In this document: piece after piece, positions 10,812 through 22,469 of the stretch | Layout of the letters: each line of letters starts with the position of its first letter | Numbering within the stretch: position 1 is the stretch's first letter | Origin: Polytrichum commune | Lineage: Eukaryota > Streptophyta > Polytrichopsida > Polytrichales > Polytrichaceae | Length of the DNA stretch: 64,000 nucleotides | Direction: 5' to 3' | Assembly (NCBI GenBank): GCA_950295325.1 | Contig: OX485806.1 | Location: forward strand, 22,506,001 to 22,570,000 | Notes under the pieces: model-generated | Told to the model about the DNA's origin: nothing | What the model saw: only the letters and a program-made list of their open reading frames with translations | Databases searched by the model: none | Position numbers and translations under genes: made by a program

Positions 10812-11013
10812 TACTGCTAATTCTGCCCTGCTGGCCGGGTGAAATTTCGGACGAGCTGGGTGGATCATGGTGAATTAGTAACCGCAAATTGCCAGTCGCA
10901 GCTTGCAGATGAGGATGCCCATGATCAGCTGATTGTTGATGATGATGTTGAGGCGGGTCATGGGGACTGATCTCGTGTGGGCCCTTCAATGTTGTTGTGC
11001 AGTGGCACTTCAT
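10812..11013 (-). CDS. candidate upstream first coding exon of the VCS-like gene
   Basis: An ATG at 11,013 opens a His/Gln/Pro-rich frame (MKCHCTTTLKG, then PPQHHHQQ). A GTATGT donor follows base 10,812. A pyrimidine-rich stretch ends in TCAG before 10,623. Splicing 10,812 to 10,623 is phase-consistent: one base plus two bases make ATG. It enters the main VCS frame and adds about 148 residues before the ATG at 10,381. This removes an in-frame TAG near 10,824 that otherwise blocks the main frame upstream. Without the splice, this frame would be an 81-codon upstream ORF. Supported only by splice-site and phase arguments. Confidence 0.35.
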
Positions 11014-11025
11014 GTGATGCGGATG

Positions 11026-11275
11026 ATGATTGCCGGCTATGAACGGGGAGAACCGACCCCTAGTTACAGAACCGGTTTGAGTTTGAGGAATAACCGGTTG
11101 CAGTTCAAGACTTCATGAAAGTTACGGATCATGTCAGAGGAATCTATGGAATATACCTTTATTCGATAAATAAAAACCGAACCATCACAACATGTAACCT
11201 AACGGGTGGGACTTGGAAACACTAAGATCTTGACTGATTATGCTGAAAAATCTCCCCGGACACTGATCGCCGGTT
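11026..11275. repeat. CCGGTT-type dispersed repeat upstream of the VCS-like gene
   Basis: It starts GGGGAGAACCGACC, contains AGTTACAGAACCGG, TTTGAGTTTGAGGAATA and CATGTAACC, and ends AATCTCCCCGGACACTGA. Other copies are the three tandem units at 39,835-40,475, an inverted split copy at 14,220-14,535, and an inverted copy at 47,950-48,170. It lies just upstream of the candidate first exon. Confidence 0.8.
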
Positions 11276-11914
11276 CCTTGCCCATGATCATTTTCAGAGC
11301 CCCCGGGCCGGCCCCATTTCCGACGGATGCAGTCAAACCTCCTCGATATTCTATTCCAATTTCCAACTGATGATGATCATGGAGTCTGTAAGTACCTATG
11401 CACATGCAGTCAGGTACGTTAACCTAACCTAACCTAACCTAACCAGAGACACACATCAGCCTTGACAGAGTTACACACACATCGAACAAAATCACGTCGT
11501 CGTAACTATCTATCTTCCAGTTACAGTTTTACGGTTTTATGGTTCTTTGGTCCTACGGAAAACCCAACAAAGATGCGGATATTCTATTTCAACTGCCGAT
11601 GGCGGTCATGTCTGTGAGCAAGTTCCATGCAACAAATGAATCGGAGGCACGTGAAATCAATGAAAGAGTTACCTGATACCTACACCACATGGATGTGCCA
11701 GTAATAAATCCCGGACTGTGGTCAGAGAGAGAGAGAGAGACAGAGAAAGAATATGAGCATGCCTCTCATTCATCCAACATAAACGCCCCAAATTAGTGTG
11801 CAGCCCCATGGTGACTTTTTCTAGTTGATCTAAGGTTGAGGAGTTTTTAATTGATAAAATAAGAGAGTTTGCATATGTTTAGGAGGAGTAATAGTGGTGA
11901 GTTATTCTTCTTGC

Positions 11915-12240
11915 GAAGAGAAACAAATTCTAAGGAGAATGCAAAACACATTAACAAAAATTTCATGAATATAGAAATTGTTACAAGTTTCGAAGGGGTA
12001 AAGTTAGGGTAGCACGTAGTCAAACCTATAGGTTAACCCATAACCATTCATCTAAATGCTAATGCTTGGCTATGACAATTGTCAAAACTCTTATGAGGGC
12101 AATCAACCACAAGCTACCATCACATAAACCTTAACTGCATTCACCTAAACATTTTAGATCTCATCCATGCCGGCATTACATGACCTTAGTGAGGAGCTAA
12201 ACTAACATGATTGACTATGGATGTCTTGACCTAAACATCG
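11915..12240. repeat. dispersed repeat, inverted partner at 21,770-22,095
   Basis: CTAAATGCTAATGCTTGGCT and ACTCTTATGAGGG recur in reverse complement near 21,900-21,950. The similarity extends over about 320 bp, including GAAATTGTTACAAGTTTC-AA and GGCATTACATGACC. It has no coding capacity. Confidence 0.75.
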
Positions 12241-12898
12241 AAATATGCTTGAGAGACCCCAAATTAGTGTACTCGAGGTCATTTGAGGTGAATCAACAAT
12301 ATACCTATAGGGGTCCACGTTTTTTTATGTTGGATGGATGCCATATACACTCATATACGGTAATCCCCTCTCTCTTGTGACTCGTCAATATATTCCAACA
12401 TTTTTACATCACACCGACAAAGTCCACTAAATGGTTTTATTAGTGTGGGTAGAAAATTAGAATGAAAACAGTCAGCATGAGCCACACCAATTTTCTAGTC
12501 AGGGTGGGACTCATGTGGGTTCAAGACCCCAGGTCTTCCCTAAGTCTTCATGAAGATCTCTTTCCAACATGTTGAATATTAGTTATGGGACAAAAGTAGC
12601 ACAAAACCAAATAATCGTCCACATTAATTTCTACTAAAAATTTACTGTGGGTTGAAAATTAATGTGGCCCCACATTAATTCTCATTCCGAGCATTAGGGT
12701 GAGCTCTAGGATGTTATTGTGGACCACAATAGTAGGACTATTTAGTGTAGTTGTAGTTGTGCATATAATTTCTATTCGAGCCAATGATGATGATGATGAT
12801 GATGATGTTTGTAAGTATGCACATGCAATACTTAACCAGACTCGCACATGAAATTTGAGAGGATTACCATTCAAACTCACATTGATGTGCTACTCTGG

Positions 12899-13103
12899 TT
12901 ATCCCAATTAGTGTGTGTTACTATTCAGAGTTACAAAGTGCTATAACTATTTGAAGAGAATGTAACATGCTACCAAGCAAAGTCATTTATATTCTAGAAT
13001 GTTCGAACAACCTATAACACTTTTGTTAGTTAAAACTAAACTCTTGAGTAAAATGTTATTGCATTGTGTAACTTTGTACAGTAGCATGCACTAGTTGGGA
13101 TAA
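12899..13103. mobile_element. MITE (ATTAGTGTG family)
   Basis: The ends are TTATCCCAATTAGTGTGTGT and, inverted, TTATCCCAACTAGTGCATGC. It is about 205 bp and shares internal sequence (AACACTTTTGTTAGTTAAAA, CTCTTGAGTAA) with copies at 16,238-16,443 and 28,018-28,222. Confidence 0.8.
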
Positions 13104-13283
13104 ACAATGTAGTTGATGAAAATTGGGGTTATCATTCACTAAATATATATCTTAATCAAACAATCTTACATAACACTAGCAACAAAGTACAAGGTGGGGA
13201 TACCTATTCCATTCAAAATGATGATGATGATGATGATGATGATGATATTATTTGAATAATGCACAATCACATCGAAAAAAGGG

Positions 13284-13500
13284 AATTATTGTATACGAGC
13301 AGACCTCTCGTTCATCCAACATAAAAACTTGACCCTATGAATTTGTATCCGATTCATCTCAAATGTCTTCTTGTAGACTAATTCGGGATCATTACAGCTA
13401 ATTGTGGTGTCAAATCAACTTAAAACAGTAACCTCCAGGCTCCACACTACTTCAGGGTTTTTACGTTGGATGAACAAGAGGTTCTCTCTCTCTCTCTCTC
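13284..13500. mobile_element. short TIR element (CATCCAACATAAAAACTTG family)
   Basis: The left end reads TTATTGTATACGAGCAGACC, TCTCGTTCATCCAACATAAA. The right end carries the inverted TTTTTACGTTGGATGAACAA. It continues into a CT microsatellite. A related copy is at 20,980-21,215 and a split one at 11,740-12,385. Confidence 0.7.
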
Positions 13501-13670
13501 CACATCAGACTTAAGAGAGCTTGATTACACCAGTTTTACGGAGTATTGTAGTTGTGGATATTCTACTTGAACTGCTGATGACTCTGATCGTCATGTCTGT
13601 GAGTTTAAATGTGCACATGAACACTTACTTACTGGAGGCACATCTCACAACAGAATTGAGAAACTTACAA

Positions 13671-15107
13671 TCACGTGGATGACGTGGGAGCAGTTTTACG
13701 TTGCACTACTGTGGGTGCTTCTGGCAACTCCACAGACAGTTTGTTGCTGTTGAAATATATTGGATCGGGACTTGTCTCATCTGACTGGTTTTTAGCAATA
13801 GTGAGTTGCACAGACCGTCATTTTCAAGTTTCAGAATTGCAGTTCAGCTGCTGCAGCAAAAGTTACTACAGGAAGCCTGGAGAGTTTCCGGTCTCATGAA
13901 ATGATCACATCGAGGGCCCTACCAGTTTGTGTTGGCTATTGAACCTAAAATGGTGGACCTAGGATATTTTGAGCACATTTTCGCAACACATGTTTTGTTT
14001 TGTATCATTCTTACTAACTGCAAAGACCGCCTTGCCATATGGGTACTACTCAAATATAGATCTGTAAATGAATTTTTTTTAAAGTGACCATATAAGGCCC
14101 ACACACGTAAATCCGCGCTTTTTGAAAGAGGTATGCATTGTCATTGCCTGCACACAATTAAATTAAGCATCTGAATTTTTCTCACGTCAGTCTTGCAAAA
14201 GCCACCATGAGGACACTGATCTCTTCACTTTAACTTAAATTCAAGTCTAAACATGTAACCAGTTGGACTTGGGAACAGTAGGGTTTTGACCGAGTATGAT
14301 ATTTTTGTTATTGAAGCTCATGCACTTTGATGCACTCTAATACAGTACGGACCATCATGTGATCAATACCAGTTTTTGTTTCAGTTTTTCTTTATTACTT
14401 TGAAGTGTATTCCATAGATTCTTCTAAAAGGACTGATACTTTTTTCCGGAAGTCGTGAACTATAACCAGTTCTTTCTCTAACTCAACTGGTTCATCTGCA
14501 AGTAATCAGTCAGTTCTCCCTGTTCATCGATCGATACAAATCCAACATTAGATATAATCAGGCCGAAGAAAGAATGGGCTTTGTATGAGAATTACGTCTT
14601 TGACCATGTACCTAGCCTACTTAGAATTACACGAGCAGAAGGAGAAAGAGTAAGAATGAGCAGTGGAGTAAGTGATGAGTGGCAGCATCGATGATCGCGT
14701 TCGCTCTTTATAAGCACCTTCTTAAACAAAATTTCCCAATTACCAAGAGTTATCATCTTCAATTATGCCGTGGTAATCAGAACACAGTGCTCATGCTGAT
14801 GATCATGCCAATGATTTGGTGTCATGACAATCTAGGTTGACACACACTCCCCTGTTTTCTGTAAAGAATTCTGCCTTAGCTGTGGCCCAACGAAAAGTCT
14901 TGGATATTCTAAGATAATTCACGGTGCAGTAAGTGCATACACAAGTAATGTTCAGCGGGCCAGCCTGAGACCCGGGGCGGCTTATAAATTGATGCTTCGG
15001 TTACAAGATCCGCTTCCCCAAAATCATCACAGCCGGCAGGTTATGATTGAATCTATCCAGCTGTGGTTTATTTTTGGGGTCAAATATCACGATTAAGGTA
15101 GATAATG
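13671..15107. other. non-coding interval with an inverted CCGGTT-repeat copy
   Basis: No gene is supported. Bases 14,380-14,535 read in reverse as GGGAGAACTGACTGATTACT, then a GATGAACCAGTTGAGTTAGA stretch, matching the CCGGTT repeat. A fragment at 14,250-14,305 (AACATGTAACCAGTTGGACT) belongs to the same family. A 74-codon frame at 13,675-13,899 has no recognisable family. Confidence 0.6.
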
Positions 15108-15434
15108 CTACACTAAATAGGTAGATTAGTGTTGGAAACACTAATAGTCGACGAAAACGCTAGATGTAAATTGTCTCTATAGTGTTAGAACACTAAATGT
15201 CAACTCTAACACTATTTGTACCAAGTAGTAACTTTAAATATTTACATGAGCGCATTTAGTGTTAGATGACATTTTGTAAATCTTGGAATGAAGAATTGAA
15301 GGAAGAAGAATATGAGAACCTCGTAAAAGGTATAATTTGTTCAAACCCTATTCAAACACTAATTGTAATATCAGTCGAAAATTAGTGTTTTAGGTAACTA
15401 TTGCATCTAACACTAATCTACCTATTTAGTGTAG
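15108..15434. mobile_element. MITE-like element with perfect 26-bp terminal inverted repeats
   Basis: The left end CTACACTAAATAGGTAGATT continues AGTGTT. The right end AACACTAATCTACCTATTTA continues GTGTAG as its exact reverse complement. The 327-bp body contains further inverted AACACTAA motifs and no ORF. A diverged relative is at 28,875-29,196. Confidence 0.88.
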
Positions 15435-17051
15435 TACTGTTACTTGAAGCAATTACCCTAGATAGTTATTCTCATATTGTCAATAATTATCATTAGTAAT
15501 TGACAAGGACTCTAATGCACCCAACTTTGTCTTATTTGAATTTTGTGCCTAGTTGGGGAAGTTATTGGTGACGTTTGACTTGGTTCTTGCATAGCCCGCG
15601 GGCGAAGTGAGTCTCCATTTAGGCTGTCCTAAATCGAGGTTGGAGTTTCTGTCTACTTATTTATCGATTTGTCTATCTTAATGCCATATGCGAAAGTAGA
15701 TGTCCCAAAATCAACACCAGAGCTTGAATATATTTATGTTGTGGACATTCTCATGATCAAGATGTACTCGTTGTGCAAGATTTTAGGGTGTTGGTTGTGG
15801 GTGGGTGTTGGTTTTAGCACCATCTACCTTAACGATAGATTGCCAACCATAATCTATTGAAGAACCAATTGATTACTTCACACACAGTAATAAGTTGGGT
15901 ACCCACTTACTGGTATTTTACTCTTAAGTGGCCACAAGGCTCCAATGTACAACCAATATACACAATTTATACAAGCCCTCAATAGGGTTTTAGCACAAGT
16001 TTCTTTTTTGAATCTAATAAAGAATGCAATCTATTACCTTACGTCAACGAGAGGGTTAAAATATATGTGTCATTGATGTGACATTGATGATCAAAATGCT
16101 AATTGTGTATTCATGACCAAGGGCACCAACATCTTGGATTCGAACCCATATCTCCGACAACATCAAGGTCTTCAACACTTCAAAAATGCATTAAGTATAG
16201 ATAGGATCAATTTTTTTAATGAAGCTAGCTGCATTGATTATCCCAATTAGTGTGTGTTACTATTTGGAGTTACGCAATGCTATAACTATTTAATGTGAAC
16301 GCAATATTTTACCGAGCAAAATCATCTATGTTTTGTAATGTCCAAACAACCCATTGAACTTTTGTTAGTCAAAAATTGAACTCTTGAGTAAGTTGTTATT
16401 GCACATTATAACTTCAAATACTATCACCCACCAATTGAGATAACCAATGTAATAATGGAAATTGTATAGCTCAAATGCACAAACGTTTTTGTGCATAGAG
16501 ACCCATGTTGGGCCTTTCACACACTTGGGGAACAAGCATGTTCATTACGTCCTAATTTTGGAAGGAGCAAAAACATGACACCTACAACGTTGCAAATACT
16601 TTTAGAGTGAAAAGTTGATATTGGAAAATAAAAATAAAAATGAAATCGTTCCGATCAAGAAGTAAAGTTCTTGGCCACTCACTACTCCTACGCTTTTGAG
16701 TTCCCAAGCTTACACGGAACTTCGGAAGACCTAATTTGCAAACCCTAATGACCCATGCCGGTACCGGAGGGTCCTTCGACTTAGTCTTATGCACAGTCGC
16801 CCTACATATACTAGGTCCACAGGCAATCTAGGATGAAAGCAAAAAAAAACCTTCCTACTCCCAAGCTCAGATATCGAATTAAAATAGGCTTGAAAAAACC
16901 AAGAAAAATATCATTAAATTAACTCTAAGCGGTGGACTCAATCCGCCCCGACTTGCCAAGTTCTTCCCCCTTTGTTTTTTGCAATTGTTTTGAAGAGAAC
17001 ATTGTACTAAATTGTTCAACTAGAAGCATCAAATAGTTGGTGTTGTGGAAA
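15435..17051. other. non-coding interval
   Basis: No gene is recognised. Apart from the MITE at 16,238-16,443, I see only unclassified AT-rich sequence. A tRNA B-box-like GGTTCGAATCC occurs on the minus strand near 16,138-16,150 without a tRNA fold. Confidence 0.6.
16238..16443. mobile_element. MITE (ATTAGTGTG family)
   Basis: The left end TTATCCCAATTAGTGTGTGT and the right end CACCCACCAATTGAGATAA are imperfect inverted repeats. The body shares AACTTTTGTTAGTCAAAAAT and CTCTTGAGTAAG with the 12,899 and 28,018 copies. Confidence 0.8.
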
Positions 17052-17433
17052 ACTTAAGAGTTTAGGTGGGCCACAACTAACACTTCTTTGGTGGAAAGGC
17101 AGGCTTTGGGGCGGGGATGAAGTAGGAATCTAGATCACTTGCGAACGTACATAAGATACTACGTATGTGGGGCCTTAGTATGTGCTCACTCTCCTCCTTA
17201 GTTGGACACCTATATTTAAGTGGTGCCATACGGCAAGGCTTGTTAGTTAGGAATGGACACAAAAAAGACACGTGTTACGATGAGATTGACCTGCTATGTG
17301 TTCAAAACACAAACACTGTACTGGGTTTAATAATAAACATATGGAGTGGGAGTGACGATGTGATCATTTAAAGAGAAAGAGAATCTTCACTATGACCTTT
17401 CCACCAAAGAAGTGTTGTAGTCCACCAAAACTC
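17052..17433. mobile_element. TIR element with about 40-bp arms
   Basis: The left arm contains CACTTCTTTGGTGGAAAGG. The right arm contains CCTTTCCACCAAAGAAGTG and GTCCACCAAAACTCT. The arms are imperfect reverse complements at the outer ends of a 380-bp segment. No transposase is encoded. Confidence 0.7.
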
Positions 17434-17878
17434 TACTTAGTCACTTCACTTTGAATCTATAACTTGAAATGACAATCCAATGTGACCCATAATTGCTAAT
17501 TGGATGAGACAATTTGTATCAACGGCCAACATCAAGTGTGGGTTCGGAAGTGTCCATAGCAGGGCGGCGTAAGGTACGTTGGCCTTATGCGGCGGCTGGC
17601 ATTTCTTAATCATGCACTTTATATGTGACAATGCTTGTAGTTTAAATTGTGTGTCACTATAGTGTCCATCCTCGAAAGGGGAGAGTAGTATTTGTCCCAA
17701 TGTCCCCTTGTCCAGTGGGCATCGGGTCATTGGCATTACGAACGGACACTTTATTCACACCGGCCCCTTGCTTGAAAGGGGTTGGAGTTTCTATCTATCT
17801 ATCTTTAAATTGGATACCAAAAATACATTCGATTGAACTTTGTTGTTCGATGTATTAACCATTCTACGTTCAACTGGT

Positions 17879-18254
17879 AACACATTTGGGAGGGTTGATG
17901 TGGTCACTTTGAAGAGAAAGAGTATCTCCACTTTGACCTCCTATAGTTTTTTTTAATCTCACCTTCAAATTTAGAAACAAGTTACAACGACCCTCATCAA
18001 GGTTCACAATTGCTAACCATATGAGAAAATTCGTGATTTGATCCACATAGGTCCACATACCATATGGTGACCGGGTTGTGGGCATCTCCAACTCCACTTA
18101 CAATTTTGGTTACTGCATCGAGTCAAGAATTTTCTCATCCGGTTAGCAATTGTGAATCTTGAAGATGGTTATTTGAAGTTGAGATGCAATAGCTAGGTAT
18201 GAGAGGTGAATGTGAAAATTCTATTTCTCTTCACATAAATCATCCCAAATGTGC
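17879..18254. repeat. foldback element with long inverted arms
   Basis: ACACATTTGGGAGGGTTGAT on the left is mirrored by ATCATCCCAAATGTGCT on the right. Inner arms pair through TTCACAATTGCTAACC on the left and GGTTAGCAATTGTGAA on the right. The whole 376-bp segment could fold as one long hairpin. Confidence 0.7.
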
Positions 18255-18431
18255 TATCTATCAAACTTAGAGCAATTATCATATTTTGAGAACATAATCC
18301 AAAGTCATTGTAACACGTGCCCTTCTGTGTCCATTCTAAGCACAAGTTGTGCTATACATCACTCAAATATAGGTATCCCTTTTAAAAAAGTGGCCACTTG
18401 AGGCCCACACACCTTACCTTACCTTACCTTA

Positions 18432-18912
18432 GGGCCACCCTACACCAACGGTTGAGGGCCCGTGACCCGCGATATACAAATGACATGATTGGCCAACAAG
18501 TTAGAGACGGTCCAAGTTCACTCTACACTAGACTTTGAAGGCACAAGGGACCAAAGAAATTCAAATGCATTAAAACATCGACATGTTGTCCTTTATGGAT
18601 ACATGTTTCATGGTCTTCTGGATATTGCGTTAGGCCCATAAAAAAAGGAGTGTGACTAACACAACACTAGAGACCATGGTAATCAACTGAATTGTCATAG
18701 ACTCCTAGAAATATTGTATTGCCTTGGTGGAGACCTTAACCCAAACATATGTCGAGGTCCCTCAACATGGTCCATTTTCCCTTTACACTAAGAATGAGAC
18801 CCGCCCATCAAGTGCAAAATTGAATGTTTATTTCCTATTGCTTTTAGATGATTCTCAAGAACCCTTGGTCTTTAGAGATTCATGGCTCTTGCTCCGTGTA
18901 TAAAGTGGCCCT
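18432..18912. mobile_element. unclassified TIR element, about 480 bp (GGGCCAC family)
   Basis: It starts GGGCCACCCTACACC and ends ATGGCTCTTGCTCCGTGTAT, AAAGTGGCCC. The internal string GGATACATGTTTCATGGTCT is shared with copies at 25,525-25,999, 47,111-47,519 and 51,950-52,453. No ORF is recognised. Confidence 0.7.
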
Positions 18913-19125
18913 AACCTAGTAGAAAATTGTCATATTGACTAGGTTCCACTAAACCGGGACGGACATGTATAGGACCATAGGTCGTCTAAATGGCCTAAGG
19001 ATAGATGGAAGCCCCTTGTGGTGGGCCCTAAATGGTTCCTTCCTTCATGTTGCCTAACTAAACTAATGCTCTTTCTCTTTACGAACCAAGGTATAATGTG
19101 AAGTCCCAAATAACTGAGGTTATGT

Positions 19126-19351
19126 CTACACTAAATATGATATTTAGTGTGACTCGCTATTTGGAATTACACAATGTTATAACTGTGTATTGTGCATCTC
19201 ATTTTTTAACCAATTATGGTCGAATTGGTTGTTTGCACACTATAGAACATTAACATCTTTACTTGGTAAAAAAAGGTACATTAATAATAAAAAGATATAG
19301 GAACATGCAACTCCGAACAATAAGTCACACTAAATATCGTATTTTGTGTAG
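19126..19351. mobile_element. MITE with palindromic ends (ATATTTAGTGTGAC family)
   Basis: The left end CTACACTAAATATGATATTT, AGTGTGACTCGCTATTTGGA is mirrored by the right end ending AAATATCGTATTTTGTGTAG. It is 226 bp. A relative is at 37,157-37,380. The termini themselves are palindromic (ACTAAATATCATATTTAGT type). Confidence 0.8.
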
Positions 19352-20979
19352 TGAGCTTGTAGAATACTAAGTTCATATAACCAAGGTAACTTTTCCACAA
19401 AGTAAGTTTGTCCGTATGTCAAAAAGAAATATAAGTAATACTATTGTTTTGTGACGTAGATGATCAACATACTAACTATGTCAATGCATGTAAGGACATA
19501 GATTTTGTTTATTTGGACATAAATTCCAAGCCCATTTAAGAAGTGTACTTGGAGAATGAATTGATCTAGATACGATCATTTTTAGCTCAATCGGTTCAAA
19601 ATGGAAGTGTGCCATGGTTCCAAAACACATATTTGTGGAATAAAATAACATGAATGAGGCCTCGTGGAGACTCACGGTTTAGAATCATCACCTTGTAGTA
19701 AGTAAGTATGCATTTGAAAACACTTTAAACATGCAAGGTTTTCTTTTTGGGTTATGTGAACCTTGTGGCATGACACTAGTGTTTCATAATACACCGGTCA
19801 TACCATGAAACTTGTGTCGACTTCAAAAATGATCAGTTGAACGCGATCATAGCGGTGTTGAGATTATCTTGACGTCATGTACACACTCTGATGTCCAAAG
19901 TCATTTTTTTATTTTTGATAACTTATAACCACAAAACCAATCATTGAGGAGGTTCTGATTTATTTGGGACACTAGTGTCCCTCCATAAAGTTCATGTTAT
20001 GAACTACATTAAATAATCCTATTAGTATGGGGCACAATCGTTCCCAATAACACACATTAATTCTCGAAATGAAAATCAAAAGGGACCACATTGATCTTCA
20101 ACCCGTGCCAAACCTTGGGTTTTAAACCAATGTGGGCCATGATACTTGCTTCTATAGGAAATTGATGTTAGTGACTATTATTTTCATAAGCCACCTCTTC
20201 TTCCGGAGCTTGAACCATGTTGCCACAAAACTTTGTCCTTATGGTCAAAAGTCTCCACGAAGAGTTATGAGAAGACCGATTTCTTGGACCCCCCCCCCCC
20301 CCCACCTTGGACCTACATTACTTCCACCATGACTAGACAAAGAGAGCAACCCACGTTTATCATTTCCACATTAATATCGACACCCACACCAATAAGGCTA
20401 TTAAGTGTGGTATGTATCAATGTCTTATTATAAGACACGTAAACAAAAGAATGAAATAGAGTATACAATTGAATCTTAGTATTATAATAAAGAGGGATAC
20501 CTTTATAAGCTAGGACTTTAGGTATGCATATACTATTCGGTTACTCTTCATAATCAGACACCTATATTTGATTAAAGTGTGGTTCATCGAGGATCAAAGA
20601 ACAAGCACCGTCATTAAAAACACACGTGTCAGAGAGATTGGGCTATGTTTTCAAATTCTATCAACTACGTCACACTCAATAGTGTACGCAATGGCGAGGA
20701 GATCTTATGTGTTCAGTAAATAATCAATGAACATGCACTTATGATAACCATAACTAAATCACATGTGTTATGATTTTCGATCTAGACAGTGTTGATGGTT
20801 CATTGTAAATTTGCTATGCAACGATTTTGTCTAAATATAATCCGTAAAAGTTAGAGAACATGAAACATGTATTGGCTAACATTGACATATCTTAGACGAC
20901 TATCGCAAGCGGTTGAGTAAGTGTGCCGTGCTTGCGTTGATTTACCTCATGTCGTAAAGAGAAGAGCATGAGTTGGGGA

Positions 20980-21215
20980 GAGAGGGAAATATTGCATATG
21001 AGCGTACCTCTCATCCATCCAATATAAAAACTTGCCCCCTATAGGTTTTTGCCGATCCATCTCAAATGACTTGCAACACATTAACTTGAGGTTTTTAAAG
21101 CTAATTGAAAAATCAACTAAAAAAATTTACCTTCAGGATGCATACTAATCCATGGCTTTTACATTGGATGAATGAGAGGTACGCTCGTGTACGATAATTC
21201 CCTCACTCTCCATCC
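20980..21215. mobile_element. short TIR element (CATCCAACATAAAAACTTG family)
   Basis: The left part TACCTCTCATCCATCCAATA and the right part TACATTGGATGAATGAGAGG, TACGCTCGTGTACGATAAT are inverted. It is homologous along its length to 13,284-13,500. Confidence 0.75.
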
Positions 21216-22469
21216 TACCTTACACCAGAATCGCATATTCATGTGAAAGCAATGTTTGGGATCGTGAGCTAAAGACATATTCAAAATTTGGACTCCTCTC
21301 ATTGAATTCGCGATTTTCTATACAAAACACGAAGGTCATTATGAGTGGCTTCAAATTTGTGCAACATTTTTCAGAAATGGAATAGAGAAAGTGATGAGGA
21401 ATGCAAGTTGTTTCATAATTTTATTCCCTTTAGATAAATTGTCTAAATAGGCAAGTAAGTCAAACCCCCTACTTGTAAAATAGAGTCTCCTTCATTCGAG
21501 CACCAAAATATCATGCTATGCATACAAAGCACACCAAATAATTAACTCAATGGCACCCAAAAATGATCACAAGTGGTGTGAAACATGACCTCTATGGCCA
21601 ATCGCCACATCCTTTTTCAGGCTACCACTTTGACAATTAGTAGAATGATACTTGTCCACAAGGTCCACACAAGAATCATTCTACTCCTAGTCTAGCGCAC
21701 CATTAGTGGCCATTCACCATTTTTAGTTTCCCTACCTTATACGATAATACCCTCTCCAACATTAAAGTTGAGGCATCCATAATCGACAAGATCCATTTAA
21801 CTGCTCACCAGGGTCATGTAATGCCGACATGGGTGAGATTTACGTTTTTTACGCGAACAGAGTGAAAGTTTATGTGTTGGCAGCCTGTGATCGATTACCC
21901 TCATAAGAGTTTCAACAACTGTCGTAGCCAAGCATTAGCATTTAGACGAGCGGTTATGGATTTAACTTATGGATTTGACTTTGTGTTACCTTAACTTGAC
22001 CACTTTGAAACTTGTAACAATTTCCATGTCCATTCATTCATTATTATTATTAGCATTCTCCTCCTTAGAAGTTGTTTCTCTTTGCAAGATGTTGAATACA
22101 GTTGATTACCAATTGTTGAATACATGTATTCAATTTAACCAACCAGGCAAGGCCCGGGAATAGGTTCCTTGCCAGGTATTAAAAGTTTGACACCTGGCAC
22201 CTGCCACGTGGCCAAGTTAAGAAAAGTATTAGCGTATGTGGCAATTTCTTATTGGCCCTGTCAAGTTGTTCACTGGACTTCAAAATCCAAGCAAAGGAAC
22301 CCCCATGGGCAATCAACTGATAAAGTCCAAGGTAGGGTCGCATTGCAGTGACAATTATTCCTGAGTCATCTATCTATCTATATAAGTCAAATAAGTCTCG
22401 AATGAAACAATGAAAATGGTGGTAATTTCGACTCGGACGGTCAATGCAATCCATGGAATATAGTTGGTA

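Larger units (their letters stand above)
11276..13670. other. non-coding interval rich in small repeats
   Basis: No gene is seen. It contains a five-unit AACCT tract (11,421-11,444), a purine microsatellite near 11,722, a split TIR element (11,740-11,800 and 12,235-12,385) around an insert, a MITE at 12,899-13,103, a GAT trinucleotide tract at about 13,219-13,244, and a TIR element at 13,284-13,500. Confidence 0.7.
18913..22469. other. non-coding interval with MITE-like repeats
   Basis: It contains a MITE at 19,126-19,351, a C15 run at 20,289-20,303, a TIR element at 20,980-21,215, and the inverted partner of the 11.9-kb repeat (21,770-22,095). No host gene is supported. Frames here are under 70 codons and unrecognised. 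Confidence 0.6.

Noticed and set aside
11421-11444. Interstitial telomere from the (AACCT)5 tract
   Set aside because: The unit is five bases and not the plant CCCTAAA. It is very short and lies among other simple repeats.
16130-16152. tRNA gene or SINE from the minus-strand GGTTCGAATCC
   Set aside because: Only the B-box word is present. No acceptor stem, anticodon arm or convincing A-box could be found, and there is no second copy in the window.
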